Assembly (NCBI GenBank): GCA_023436305.1
Contig: JAEZJQ010000034.1
Coordinates: 1 to 42,636 of the forward strand
Direction: 5' to 3'
DNA: 42,636 nt
Origin: Bacillota bacterium
GTDB lineage: Bacteria; Bacillota; UBA4882; UBA8346
In this document: piece after piece, positions 15,829-24,584 of the stretch
How the letters are laid out: the number at the start of each line of letters is the position of its first letter
How positions within the stretch are numbered: the stretch's first letter is position 1
Translations under genes and position numbers: made by a program
The notes under the pieces: model-generated
Databases searched by the model: none
What the model was told of the DNA's origin: nothing
What the model saw: the letters and a program-made list of their open reading frames with translations, nothing else

Positions 15829-17124
15829 ATGGCCAATTGGCATTGTTTTGAGGCGCTAAAACGCTTTTTTTTGTTTGACGTGCTTTCCAATTCCTTATTT
15901 ATGATTGAAAAACCGGTATACGATTATTTACAAGGTTTTCCGGTGGACCGGGAGATAATTCCCCAGATTGAAGCGGATTTGGCTGATTTGAGAGCCGAAG
16001 GGTTGCTTGCGGAGGAACCGGAAGCTGAGCCGGAAATCAGCCGGGAACCTTTGTTAAAGGCGTTGTGTTTGCATATTTCCCATGATTGCAATCTGCGCTG
16101 CAAGTATTGTTTCGCCGGGACCGGCCCTTTCGGAGGAAGCCGGGAAAATATGAGTTTTGAAACAGGACGGGCGGCCATTGATCGGTTACTCCGGGAATCG
16201 GGAGCCAGACGACAATTGGAAGTGGATTTTTTCGGGGGAGAACCATTGCTAAACCTGGATGTGGTTAGGCAATTGGTGGCTTATGGCCGGGAGACCGGAC
16301 CCCGTTTTAATAAAGATATTCATTTTACACTGACCACCAATGGAGTGGCTTTGGATGAGTCGGCCCGGGATTTTCTTAACCGGGAACAGATTGCGGTAGT
16401 GCTGTCGTTGGATGGCCGCCCCACGGTGAATGATACTATGCGGGGGAAAGGCTCTTATCAAAAAGTTCAGCCGAATTTCCAAGCTCTGGTTCGGGAACGG
16501 GGATTTACCAATTACTATCTGCGGGGAACTTATACCGCCGCGAACCTGGATTTCAGCCGGGATGTAGCCCATCTTTATGATTTGGGATTTAGAGAATTAT
16601 CACTGGAGCCGGTGGTGGATCGGGAAGGGGATTATCGCTTGACGGAGGCCAATCTGGTGGATATTAGCGCCGAATATGATAAATTGGCCGCGTATTATCT
16701 GGAGAAACGGAAGTGTGGAGCCGGATTTACCTTTTTTCATTTCGAAATCAATTTGGAACACGGACCTTGCTTGCCCAAACGGTTAACCGGCTGTGGTGCG
16801 GGGTATGACTATTTCGCGGTGACCCCGGCCGGTGAGCTATATCCATGCCATCAGTTTGTGGGTCGGCAAGAATTTATTATGGGGAGTGTGATGGACGGCG
16901 TCACCCGGACTGATTTACGGCGGGAATTTGGGGCGGCCACACTCTATAAAAAAGAGGGCTGCGCCGTATGCTGGAGCCGGTTTTACTGTAGCGGCGGCTG
17001 TCATGCCAACGCTCATTTGATTAACGGTTCCATTTATCAGCCGGATGCTTTGGGCTGCGAATTGCAGCGCAAAAGGCTTGAGTTGGCGCTGGCGCTCAAG
17101 GGAATTGAAATGCGGGAGTCATGA
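15829..17124 (+). CDS. SCIFF peptide maturase (radical SAM/SPASM thioether-forming enzyme)
   Basis: A 431-residue enzyme. ATG 15829 was chosen because GGGGAG lies eight bases before it. Residues 1-60 form the RiPP-recognition-like N-terminus. The radical-SAM cysteines are C87, C91 and C94 in CNLRCKYCFAGTGPFGG. The C-terminal SPASM/twitch domain carries the auxiliary-cluster cysteines (GPCLPKRLTGCGAGYDYF, LYPCHQF, GCAVCWSRFYCSGGCHANAH and GCELQRKR). It forms the thioether in the SCIFF peptide encoded just upstream, in the cytoplasm. Length and domain order fit characterised maturases such as CteB. A hairpin but no clear terminator separates the two genes, so they are probably co-transcribed. 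Confidence 0.95.
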   Translation: MANWHCFEALKRFFLFDVLSNSLFMIEKPVYDYLQGFPVDREIIPQIEADLADLRAEGLLAEEPEAEPEISREPLLKALCLHISHDCNLRCKYCFAGTGPFGGSRENMSFETGRAAIDRLLRESGARRQLEVDFFGGEPLLNLDVVRQLVAYGRETGPRFNKDIHFTLTTNGVALDESARDFLNREQIAVVLSLDGRPTVNDTMRGKGSYQKVQPNFQALVRERGFTNYYLRGTYTAANLDFSRDVAHLYDLGFRELSLEPVVDREGDYRLTEANLVDISAEYDKLAAYYLEKRKCGAGFTFFHFEINLEHGPCLPKRLTGCGAGYDYFAVTPAGELYPCHQFVGRQEFIMGSVMDGVTRTDLRREFGAATLYKKEGCAVCWSRFYCSGGCHANAHLINGSIYQPDALGCELQRKRLELALALKGIEMRES

Positions 17125-17230
17125 AATAAGTTCATTTTCAACCTGGATTGTATAATTATTCGGATCGAATCATGTTTAATTGAAGCCGCGTTTCGTAGAT
17201 ATCTATCATGTCGTGTGGGTATTGAAATAT

Positions 17231-17503
17231 TCAACAATTAAGCTTCGAGTAAATCGATTGCTCCAGTGATTTAAGATCCAGTGAATATCGTTTGCGGCAG
17301 TATTTCGGATTGAATGGATTTACAACGCTAATCGAAGGAGTAATAAGTAGATTAAATTGTCCCGGTTTGTCATAAAATAGCACTATCATCGGCGTTGAAA
17401 GCAATGTTTTTAACGCTGATTTATTTCGGTTGATATTATTAATCCTAATAAAGTCTGCTTTTTTCACAAACTTTCGGAGATAATTTTTAATTGACCGATA
17501 CAT
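17231..17503 (-). CDS. Hypothetical protein, possibly ComK-like remnant
   Basis: A 90-codon frame beginning MYRSIKNYLRKFVKKADFIR whose codon use looks natural. The central TPMIVLFYDKPGQFNLLITP followed by NPFNPKYCRKRYSLDLKSLE faintly recalls the IMVDPSNQIFLFPT region of the competence regulator ComK, but the match is too weak to name it. There is no ribosome binding site ahead of the ATG and the frame stays open into the divergent rlmD gene, so it may be an N-terminally truncated gene. It is separated from the SCIFF maturase stop by about 105 bases. Confidence 0.35.
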   Translation of the reverse strand: MYRSIKNYLRKFVKKADFIRINNINRNKSALKTLLSTPMIVLFYDKPGQFNLLITPSISVVNPFNPKYCRKRYSLDLKSLEQSIYSKLNC

Positions 17504-17536
17504 CAATATGATCAGTTTTAGGAAAGGATATTCACC

Positions 17537-18901
17537 ATGGAGATACCAGTTAAACCGGGTCAGGAAATTGAACTGACCATTCATGGTTACGGACACGATG
17601 GCGAAGGAGTGGCCCGGTGCCAAAACTTTACAATTTTTGTGTCCGATGCACTGAAAGATGAAACGGTCTTGGCCAAAGTGGTGGAAGTGAAACGCAACTT
17701 TGCCCGGGGTGAAATCCTGGCGATGATCAAACCTGCTCCCGAAAGAGTAACTCCGCATTGCCAAGTTTCCAAGGATTGCGGTGGTTGCCAATTTCAGCAT
17801 TTGGACTACCGGGCTCAGCTTATTACGAAACAGCGGAGGGTAAGTGACGCGGTGGAAAGAATCGGCGGTTTATCCGGGGTAACGGTCCATTCTACGATCG
17901 GGATGATAGAACCCTGGCGTTACCGGAACAAGGCGCAATACCCGGTGGGTATTGCCGGTGGCGCCGTGAACCTTGGGTTTTACCGGAAAGGGACCCATCA
18001 AATTGTCCCCATGTCGGACTGTTGGTTGCAGCCGGTGATTACGAATAAAATTGGCCGGAAAATCAAGGAACTGGCTGGGAAATACCGTGTTCCGATATAT
18101 AATGAGCGGACCGGCGGCGGGATGTTACGGCATATCCTGATTAAATATGGTTTTTCCACCAATGAAGTGATGGTAGTCCTGGTCATCAACGCCGATAGTT
18201 TCCTGGACGGATCCAAAATCGCCCGGGATTTAATCGGGGCATTTCCGGAGATTAAGAGCGTGGTTCAGAACATCAACCGTTCCCGGGATAACGTGATTCT
18301 GGGAAATGTCAATCGTGTTTTATGGGGCAAGGACAGTATCACGGAAAAGGTCGGCGGCCTGCAGTTCAAGATCTCCGCCAATTCCTTTTTTCAAGTCAAT
18401 CCGGTACAACTCCAGGTGCTTTACAGCAAAGCTCTGGAGTATGCGGGATTGAGCTGGAAGGAACTGGTTCTGGACGCTTATTGCGGCGTGGGCAGTTTAT
18501 CGTTGTTTTTGGCCAAGAAGGCCAAACAGGTCTATGGCATTGAAAGCGTGTCCGAGGCGGTTTTTAATGCCCGGGAGAATGCTAAATTGAACGGGATTGA
18601 GAATGTGGAGTTTTTAACGGGAACTGTGGAGAAAGTATTACCGAATCTGTTGAAACGCAAGCTGATTCTGGATGTGGCGGTATTGGACCCGCCGAGATCG
18701 GGGTGTGAAGAGGTTGTGTTGAAGACGCTGGCCGCTAGTAAGGTGAAGCGGATCGTGTATGTGAGTTGCAATCCGGGAACACTGGCGCGGGATCTAAAAA
18801 TATTGGATGAGTTGGGGTATAAGACCTACGAGATCCAGCCGGTGGATATGTTTCCCCATACGCATCATGTGGAATGCGTGGCCAGGATTGAGAGACGGTA
18901 A
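17537..18901 (+). CDS. rlmD: 23S rRNA (uracil-C5)-methyltransferase, RlmD/RlmCD family
   Basis: A 454-residue RumA-type methyltransferase. Residues 1-60 are a TRAM RNA-binding domain (IHGYGHDGEGVARCQNFTIF). The Fe-S cysteines C75, C81 and C84 lie in CQVSKDCGGC, with the fourth in SDCWLQP. The Rossmann methyltransferase part has VLDAYCGVGSLSLFLA for SAM binding, DPPRSGCEE, and the catalytic Cys in VYVSCNPGTLARDL. It methylates U1939 and/or U747 of 23S rRNA using SAM; many Bacillota have one enzyme for both sites. AGGAAAGGA precedes ATG 17537, and a terminator lies at 19018. Confidence 0.93.
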   Translation: MEIPVKPGQEIELTIHGYGHDGEGVARCQNFTIFVSDALKDETVLAKVVEVKRNFARGEILAMIKPAPERVTPHCQVSKDCGGCQFQHLDYRAQLITKQRRVSDAVERIGGLSGVTVHSTIGMIEPWRYRNKAQYPVGIAGGAVNLGFYRKGTHQIVPMSDCWLQPVITNKIGRKIKELAGKYRVPIYNERTGGGMLRHILIKYGFSTNEVMVVLVINADSFLDGSKIARDLIGAFPEIKSVVQNINRSRDNVILGNVNRVLWGKDSITEKVGGLQFKISANSFFQVNPVQLQVLYSKALEYAGLSWKELVLDAYCGVGSLSLFLAKKAKQVYGIESVSEAVFNARENAKLNGIENVEFLTGTVEKVLPNLLKRKLILDVAVLDPPRSGCEEVVLKTLAASKVKRIVYVSCNPGTLARDLKILDELGYKTYEIQPVDMFPHTHHVECVARIERR

Positions 18902-19017
18902 GAAGTTTGAACATTGATGATTTTCAGGTTGGTGGTTCGTATGTCAATAACGTATCCGCCAACCGGCAATAATTTGTAAATGAAGACGCTTCCTGATAGC
19001 AAGGGAGCCTATGCGAG

Positions 19018-19052
19018 ATACCTTTCCTGATTTTTGGAAGGGTATTTATTTT
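19018..19052 (+). terminator. Intrinsic terminator after rlmD
   Basis: ATACCTTTCC (19018-19027) pairs with GGAAGGGTAT (19036-19045), with one wobble pair, and a T-rich tail follows. Confidence 0.8.
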
Positions 19053-19106
19053 TATTTATTAAATATCCAAAATGTTAAAGAGGGTGAATCAAGTTACTTG
19101 ATTTTC

Positions 19107-19140
19107 TGTTCAGTTTTTGTTCAGAAGATATCATTATAAT
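19107..19140 (+). promoter_or_regulatory. PhoB/PhoP-type direct-repeat box and -10
   Basis: Two exact TGTTCAG repeats (19107-19113 and 19118-19124) are separated by four T's, an 11-base period. TATAAT (19135-19140) begins ten bases after the second repeat and there is no -35 element. This is the geometry of pho-box promoters activated by OmpR/PhoB-type regulators (7-bp repeats, 4-bp AT spacer, 10 bp to the -10). It lies 40 bases ahead of the lipoprotein start. Confidence 0.65.
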
Positions 19141-19180
19141 TATATTGGATTAGATGTTTTTTATAGGAAGGATGAAACGG

Positions 19181-21244
19181 ATGATTTCAAAACTATATTG
19201 CAAGTTGCTATGGATCTTGCTCTTTGGTAGCTTGATTTTAGCAGGTTGCGGCGGTGGAGGCGGAAAAAGAACGGATAACGATCCGGGGGGCGGGGGATTT
19301 TTAACTGTTTCCGAGGAAACAGTTTCTCAAGTTTTAAACGATGCCCATACTAATTTGTTGCCTCTCTTTCAATCCGATACGCAACCCTCTGCCGAGGCGA
19401 TTCGGAATAAAATGGCCGCTATTTCCAACTTAAATGTTAAAACCGTGACTGATAATGGAGTTGTTGTGGCTGAGATTGGTGGATCCGGAGGGCCGCTCGT
19501 AATTATTGCCCCGCCTACTCCGACAGGTTCCTTTATTTCGGCGGGCGCTCCGCTAAATCAACTAAACCGGCCAATGGTAATGGCGGCAAGTTCTCATAAG
19601 TCTCTTCCCAAGGGGTCGAAAGTTTTATTGTTGAACGGGTTTGACGGTTCCACTCTCTACAAGGATATTACACCGAAGATAAAGCAGATATTTACCGATT
19701 GTGACAGCGGTTACGCTGTCACCACACAGTTAGCGACCATCGAAAATTTACGTAATGTTAAAGATATCGATGTGTTTTTTATCAAGACCCATGGTGAGAG
19801 AATGGCAGCAACCGCTCCATACCCCAATCACCGGCTCGATACTTATTGTCTGTCGTCGGTGTCCCGGGTAAATTTGCAAGATCCTTTTCCGTCAAACTAT
19901 TCTACGGATATATTAAAGCATAATATTGTTTTCATGTGGGTGCCAACGGATAGAACAGGTATTCTCTTCAAAGATTTCAAGTATGAATGGGTTTTTGGAA
20001 TTACAGCCGGATTTGTTACGGATCACTGGCAGTTAAATAAGGGTGGGATGGCCTTTATCGGGGCATGTTCCAGCGCAAACCCGGCGGCGGGACCTTTTCA
20101 GCAGAGTGTCTTCGATAGTGGGGCGTCGACTTATTTCGGCTGGGATCAACCGATTGAAACCGATTTTGCTGATAACCGGGTCCAATTTTTGTTTGACCGG
20201 CTATTGGGGGCAAATGTTGCGGTCAATCAGACTCCTCCGCAGCGGCCCTTTCCATACCAGGATGTATACAAAGAGATGGTCAATAAAAGTATGGTAACCT
20301 GGCCCGGGGACGCGGAACATGTGGCTTCCACGTTAAAAATCCTTGACAACCCGGCGGATGATAACTTTGGAATTTTAGAACCGAGCATCAAATACGTCGA
20401 AGTCGATGAAAAATATCAAGATCCATCGTCTCCTTCGCGGTTGACGCTTTACGGGACTTTTGGGAAAGAAAAGGGGAGAGTTACGGTTGACGGGGTAGAA
20501 CTCACCATGCTTTCGTGGAGCGAAGATAAGATCATTTGTGAGATTACAGATCAGCCCACCGCAGCAGGAGCTGCGGGAGATGTAGTAGTGGAAGTAAGAG
20601 GACATAAGAGCAATTCCGTCCCGCTAACCCTCTGGAAAGTGGTATTGACGTACACTATGATTAGCGATGGCTCGTTACAGGAGTATCTAACCGTAACTGG
20701 TTATCTGCGGGGCGATATTCACCGGTACCGTGAAACCTCGGGCGGAAATCCGGTGGATGGGCGATTGGTACAACTCTCAAGCATGCGTGGCGGAGTAAAC
20801 GGAAGTTATCAATTTTCCGGAACATATCTTCAAGATGGGGTCGATCAAACTATCCGTACTACTTGGACGGGAGGGCAATCATTAACCAATTGGACCGTTG
20901 GTGTTGGTGTGAATCTGACGGTGAATTCTTCAGCGCAGGCATCGGTAGTTGAGTCATTGAGTCTCCTAGCCCAAACTCACAAGACGATTACCACGACTTG
21001 GACTGATAGTTCGGGGTCAACTTCCGAGTCTGAGGAAGAATACCAGACGTTATTGCTTGCGGGACCAAGAAGTTTTGGACTGCCATATTCGTTCGTTCTG
21101 CCCGGATTAAATAATTCATGGGGATTGAACGCCTCCGGGATGAGTGGGGTAGGGCCTTCAAATGAAAAGCTTACCTTAAGCTGTCAATTGACTGTGCAGA
21201 ATAATACGGCTCCTGGAAATATTACTGTAAGTTCATACCGATAA
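19181..21244 (+). CDS. Lipoprotein with caspase-like His/Cys pair and IPT/TIG domain
   Basis: A 687-residue exported protein. ATG 19181 was chosen for its spacing to AGGAAGG. Residues 1-23 are a lipoprotein signal (LLFGSLILAGC, lipobox Cys followed by a Gly-rich linker). The middle region has a hydrophobic strand ending in His204 (IDVFFIKTHGERM) and a second ending in Cys296 (GGMAFIGACSSANPAAG), the order and context of caspase-like (clan CD, CHAT/C11/C25-like) peptidases. Near PSIKYVEVDEKYQDPSSPSR follows an IPT/TIG immunoglobulin-like domain, then a Thr/Ser-rich beta C-terminus without recognised family. It probably acts on the cell surface; protease activity is inferred from the dyad only. 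The promoter suggests two-component, perhaps phosphate, control. Confidence 0.75.
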   Translation: MISKLYCKLLWILLFGSLILAGCGGGGGKRTDNDPGGGGFLTVSEETVSQVLNDAHTNLLPLFQSDTQPSAEAIRNKMAAISNLNVKTVTDNGVVVAEIGGSGGPLVIIAPPTPTGSFISAGAPLNQLNRPMVMAASSHKSLPKGSKVLLLNGFDGSTLYKDITPKIKQIFTDCDSGYAVTTQLATIENLRNVKDIDVFFIKTHGERMAATAPYPNHRLDTYCLSSVSRVNLQDPFPSNYSTDILKHNIVFMWVPTDRTGILFKDFKYEWVFGITAGFVTDHWQLNKGGMAFIGACSSANPAAGPFQQSVFDSGASTYFGWDQPIETDFADNRVQFLFDRLLGANVAVNQTPPQRPFPYQDVYKEMVNKSMVTWPGDAEHVASTLKILDNPADDNFGILEPSIKYVEVDEKYQDPSSPSRLTLYGTFGKEKGRVTVDGVELTMLSWSEDKIICEITDQPTAAGAAGDVVVEVRGHKSNSVPLTLWKVVLTYTMISDGSLQEYLTVTGYLRGDIHRYRETSGGNPVDGRLVQLSSMRGGVNGSYQFSGTYLQDGVDQTIRTTWTGGQSLTNWTVGVGVNLTVNSSAQASVVESLSLLAQTHKTITTTWTDSSGSTSESEEEYQTLLLAGPRSFGLPYSFVLPGLNNSWGLNASGMSGVGPSNEKLTLSCQLTVQNNTAPGNITVSSYR

Positions 21245-21319
21245 AAATTATATCACTTTTAGTTACTCAGCCAATTGTAAAAGCCGATGAATAAGTACTG
21301 TTGCGCCATGGTATATTTT

Positions 21320-21361
21320 GAAGAGGCCTTAATGCGGAGCAATTCGCAAAAAAGCCTCTTC
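21320..21361 (+). terminator. Hairpin between lipoprotein and GH5 genes
   Basis: GAAGAGGC (21320-21327) pairs with GCCTCTTC (21354-21361), with a nested GCG/CGC hairpin inside. There is no immediate T-run, so termination strength is uncertain. Confidence 0.5.
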
Positions 21362-21402
21362 ATTCTTCATATCACTTATTTTTTCAGAAGTTATTCCGAT
21401 AG

Positions 21403-21424
21403 TTAATGTAATATATTAACATTA
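21403..21424 (+). promoter_or_regulatory. AT-rich near-palindrome upstream of GH5 gene
   Basis: TTAATGTAATATATTAACATTA is nearly self-complementary and sits about 44 bases ahead of the glucanase start. It is a possible operator or promoter element; no clear -35/-10 pair was found. Confidence 0.3.
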
Positions 21425-21467
21425 TTAGTCGTTGAATTAGGATAATATTAATTGGGGAGGTTTTTTT

Positions 21468-23129
21468 ATGCATCAGAAATTTGCCCTTATTCTGTCTATA
21501 TTGTTATTCATTGTTCCGGCTTATTCCAATGATATTTTTACAAAAGGGGTGAATCTTTCTGGGTGGTTTCAGGAGAATTCCGTAAGAGCGATTCAGTTTA
21601 CCAAGTATACCAAAGAAGACTTCCAGGACATCAAAAGCCTTGGGTGTGATGTGATCCGTCTGCCGATCAATCTTCACGCGATGACCAGCGGCGCCCCGGA
21701 ATATAAAATAGACCCGTTGTTTTTTCAGTTTTTGGATGAGGTTGTGAATTACTGTGAAGAGCTCAATTTATCATTAATTATTGATAATCATACCTTTGAT
21801 CCGTTTGAGAACACGAAAGCATCCATCGAAACTACTTTACTGAAAGTTTGGTCGCAGATGGCGGAACACTATGTGAACCGCGGAGATTTCCTTTATTATG
21901 AAATTCTCAATGAGCCGCATGGTATTGATCCGGCTGTCTGGGGTAAAATTGAACTGAATGTCTTAAAAAAGATCCGGCAGATTGATAAAAAGCATACGGT
22001 GATAGTCGGTGGAGCAAACTGGAACGATATCGATTCCATGTATCTGCTGCCGGACTTTAAGGATGATAAGATTATCTATACTTTTCACTTCTATGAACCG
22101 TTTCTTTTCACCCATCAGGGAGCGGACTGGACAACGCCCTCACTAAAGCCGCTCAAGGATGTTCCCTATCCCTACAATAAAGAGAAAATGCCTTCCTGTC
22201 CCAAAGAATTATTGAACACCTGGATTCCAGGCAGCTTACAAAATGACTATCCCAATAACGGGAATAATGAGGCTTTAGAGAAGCTTCTTTTGAAGGCGGT
22301 AAATTTCCGGAATAAAACAGGTAAACCGGTATTCTGTGGTGAATTCGGCGTTTACAATAGAAATTCTCAAAACGAGGATCGGGTTTACTGGTATGAATCC
22401 ATTGGTAAAATATTAAATAAATTTTCCATTCCGTGGACATCCTGGGATTACCACGGCGGGTTTGGATTATTCAAAAAGGATTCCAATGAAGCTTTTGAGA
22501 CGGATCTAAATCTTCCTCTACTAAAGGCGTTGAGTTTCAATGAGATCCCCCAAAATGAGTTTACGATTTCGCCGGATACGGAAGGCTTTGATTTGTTTAA
22601 TCAGTATCCTGCCCGGGGGGTTTTTGTTTCCAGTTATCTGACACGTGGAAAAATCGACCTTTATGATGATACTGTTCTGGATAACAAAAAATTTACAATA
22701 AAAATGAAAAATCTCGATCAATATAACGGCTTGCATTTTGATTTTAAACCCAGGAAAGACCTATCGCTGCTTTTGGAAAAGAAATATAGCTTTGTAATAA
22801 AAATAAAATTAAAACCCAACTTCAAAAATCTTGATGTCCGGTTTCTGTCGATTAGAAAAGACGATCCGCTTTCGATTCCCTGGAGAATGGGATATACATT
22901 GAACGAAAAATCACTGGAAAGCACCACTGATTGGCAAACTGTGGTGATCCCGCTGGAAAACTTCCGTGAGCAAGGGGCTTGGAAGGAAAAATGGTACGAT
23001 CCGGAGGGCCTTTTTGACTGGAGTCAGATCACCGGCCTGGAAGTGATATCAGAAAATGGAAAATGGCGGAATACCGGAATTTTTATTGCGGAGATAAAAC
23101 TATCCGGGGAAGCCAATGAAGCCCCCTAA
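21468..23129 (+). CDS. Secreted GH5 glycoside hydrolase (endoglucanase-like) with C-terminal CBM-like domain
   Basis: A 553-residue secreted enzyme. A signal peptide (residues 1-20, ending PAYS) is followed by a GH5 catalytic barrel: GVNLSGWF, DVIRLPINL, LIIDNH, the acid/base Glu149 in YEILNEPHG, IIYTFHFYEP, and the nucleophile Glu292 in PVFCGEFGVY. From about residue 355 a beta-sandwich domain (GLHFDFKPR, WQTVVIPLENF, GLEVISENGKWRNTGIFIAE) resembles CBM11/CIA30-type carbohydrate-binding modules. GH5 enzymes cleave beta-1,4-glucans, mannans or related polymers; the exact polymer is not readable here. The gene is monocistronic with a strong GGGGAGG ribosome binding site. Confidence 0.92.
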   Translation: MHQKFALILSILLFIVPAYSNDIFTKGVNLSGWFQENSVRAIQFTKYTKEDFQDIKSLGCDVIRLPINLHAMTSGAPEYKIDPLFFQFLDEVVNYCEELNLSLIIDNHTFDPFENTKASIETTLLKVWSQMAEHYVNRGDFLYYEILNEPHGIDPAVWGKIELNVLKKIRQIDKKHTVIVGGANWNDIDSMYLLPDFKDDKIIYTFHFYEPFLFTHQGADWTTPSLKPLKDVPYPYNKEKMPSCPKELLNTWIPGSLQNDYPNNGNNEALEKLLLKAVNFRNKTGKPVFCGEFGVYNRNSQNEDRVYWYESIGKILNKFSIPWTSWDYHGGFGLFKKDSNEAFETDLNLPLLKALSFNEIPQNEFTISPDTEGFDLFNQYPARGVFVSSYLTRGKIDLYDDTVLDNKKFTIKMKNLDQYNGLHFDFKPRKDLSLLLEKKYSFVIKIKLKPNFKNLDVRFLSIRKDDPLSIPWRMGYTLNEKSLESTTDWQTVVIPLENFREQGAWKEKWYDPEGLFDWSQITGLEVISENGKWRNTGIFIAEIKLSGEANEAP

Positions 23130-23488
23130 AAAATTTCGCAATTTCGCGGTGGGTTTGGCATTGTTGACAGCGGGGCGACATAATGTTTATATCAATATTC
23201 GGATGCGTTGGTATAATGTCGTGTTATTTTTAATATCATTTTATGGTTCGACCAAAACCAAAAGGTGCTTTCCCAATCCGTGGAACGCGGTAATCAGCCG
23301 TCGGCCTCCATGCCATTGCCATTCCAAGAATCCTGTGGCTTATCTCCATACCTGGTTTGTATTTAAGTGGATCTAAAGAAAAAATGATGGAATGTCGATG
23401 AATTAAATACCATTTACTATTCAGTAAAATTATTTTTGTGGGAATTTCCGGTATATGACCGAATATGAATTTGATGAGGTGAAACGGA
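23130..23488. other. Intergenic region with candidate promoters
   Basis: No gene is recognised. A candidate promoter (TTGACA at 23164-23169, 17-base spacer, TTATAT at 23187-23192) and an extended -10 (TGGTATAAT, 23209-23217) face the small Cys-rich gene. A frame across 23236-23400 on the minus strand has some protein-like character but no start signal. Confidence 0.4.
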
Positions 23489-23668
23489 ATGATCCAAAAA
23501 TTATCCCTTGAAGAAGTACTAAAAGTTTGTAATTCTTGTGGCAATTTTGAAAAAAATACCGAGGTTTGTAAAGCCAATGCCGCGGAAGGCCCCAAAAGTC
23601 TAAAGGAAATTCACCGTTGCAAAAAGTGGGATGAGTTCTATCGCGCGCCTTGTATCTTTCAAAAATAG
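23489..23668 (+). CDS. Small cysteine-rich protein, function unknown
   Basis: A 59-residue protein, MIQKLSLEEVLKVCNSCGNF onwards, with five cysteines (C14, C17, C27, C44, C55) including a CxxC pair and a C-terminal RCKKWDEFYRAPC. The spacing suggests metal binding or a small zinc ribbon. GATGAGGTGA ahead of the ATG is a good ribosome binding site, and a terminator follows at 23723, so the gene is a complete single unit. It has no signal peptide and should be cytoplasmic. I do not recognise a named family. Confidence 0.65.
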   Translation: MIQKLSLEEVLKVCNSCGNFEKNTEVCKANAAEGPKSLKEIHRCKKWDEFYRAPCIFQK

Positions 23669-23722
23669 AGTTTGGCTCACTTTTACCAAATAAAATAAGC
23701 AGGATTTAATATTGCTTCATTG

Positions 23723-23757
23723 AAACCGTATATCATTCAAAGGATTACGGTTTTTTA
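23723..23757 (+). terminator. Intrinsic terminator after the Cys-rich gene
   Basis: AAACCGTA (23723-23730) pairs with TACGGTTT (23746-23753), and the T-run extends the right arm. Confidence 0.8.
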
Positions 23758-23804
23758 TTGGGGATCCTTGCCATAATCTAATATTATCACTTACCGGAGT
23801 CCAA

Positions 23805-24584
23805 ATGCTGGAGAAACTTGTTTTCCAAGTTATTGATTTCACTAAGCTCAAGTGCGCGTTTATGATTAAGAATCTTAAAACCGAAAAATACGTTTCATAT
23901 AACGAAAATGCGGTGGTACCGGCCGCCAGTCTAATTAAAATACCGATAATGGCTGAAATTTTGCGGCGGGTGAAAGCGGGGCAGTTGTCGTTAAAGCAAC
24001 GGATTTTAGTGAAAGAAGCGGATAAGGTCCCTTTTAGTATTCTATCCATGCTGGAAACTGGTAATACTTATTCGATAAGCGACTTACTCACTTTAATGAT
24101 TGTTCAAAGCGATAATACCGCGGCCAATATATTGATTGATATTGCAGGGATTTCCGCCATTAATGAGTTGATCAATCATTTGAATTTAGAAAGCACCATC
24201 CTGCAGCGAAAAATGATGGATCTTACCGCTGGAAAAACGGGGCGGGAAAATTTAACGAATGGACGGGATATGGTCCGGTTGCTGGAATTGTTATACCGGG
24301 GAGAAGTTGTCGATGAAACAACCAGCGCATATATGATTGAAATCATGAAAAAACAGCTTGATCATAGAATGATGAGGCTGTATATCCCGGATGAAACAGT
24401 GATTGCCCATAAAACCGGGGAACTTGACCGGTTAAACCATGAGGCTGGAATTGTATATCATGAATATGGCGATTATATTTTTGTGGTTTTGATCTGGGAC
24501 GCGGTGAGTAATAATTTAGCCCGGCAATCTATCGGGCAAATCTCGAAAACTGTTTATGATTATTTCAGGGAGAAGTCAAAATGA
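23805..24584 (+). CDS. Class A beta-lactamase-fold serine hydrolase without signal peptide
   Basis: A 259-residue protein with all class A landmarks: Ser42-x-x-Lys45 (AASLIKIPIM), Ser102-Asp103-Asn104 (VQSDNTAAN), Glu148 and Asn152 at the spacing of Glu166/Asn170 (GRENLTNGRDM), and Lys203-Thr-Gly (AHKTGELDR). There is no signal peptide or membrane helix at the N-terminus (MLEKLVFQVIDFTKLKCAFM), unlike true beta-lactamases. The stop overlaps the dipeptide epimerase start (ATGA). In this operon a cytoplasmic peptidase or amidase acting on muropeptide fragments is more likely than antibiotic resistance, but a lactamase activity cannot be excluded. Confidence 0.85.
   Translation: MLEKLVFQVIDFTKLKCAFMIKNLKTEKYVSYNENAVVPAASLIKIPIMAEILRRVKAGQLSLKQRILVKEADKVPFSILSMLETGNTYSISDLLTLMIVQSDNTAANILIDIAGISAINELINHLNLESTILQRKMMDLTAGKTGRENLTNGRDMVRLLELLYRGEVVDETTSAYMIEIMKKQLDHRMMRLYIPDETVIAHKTGELDRLNHEAGIVYHEYGDYIFVVLIWDAVSNNLARQSIGQISKTVYDYFREKSK

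Noticed and set aside
17504..17800. Upstream part of the long minus-strand frame ending at 17231
   Set aside because: It is antisense to the TRAM and Fe-S region of rlmD; only the part before rlmD could be real.
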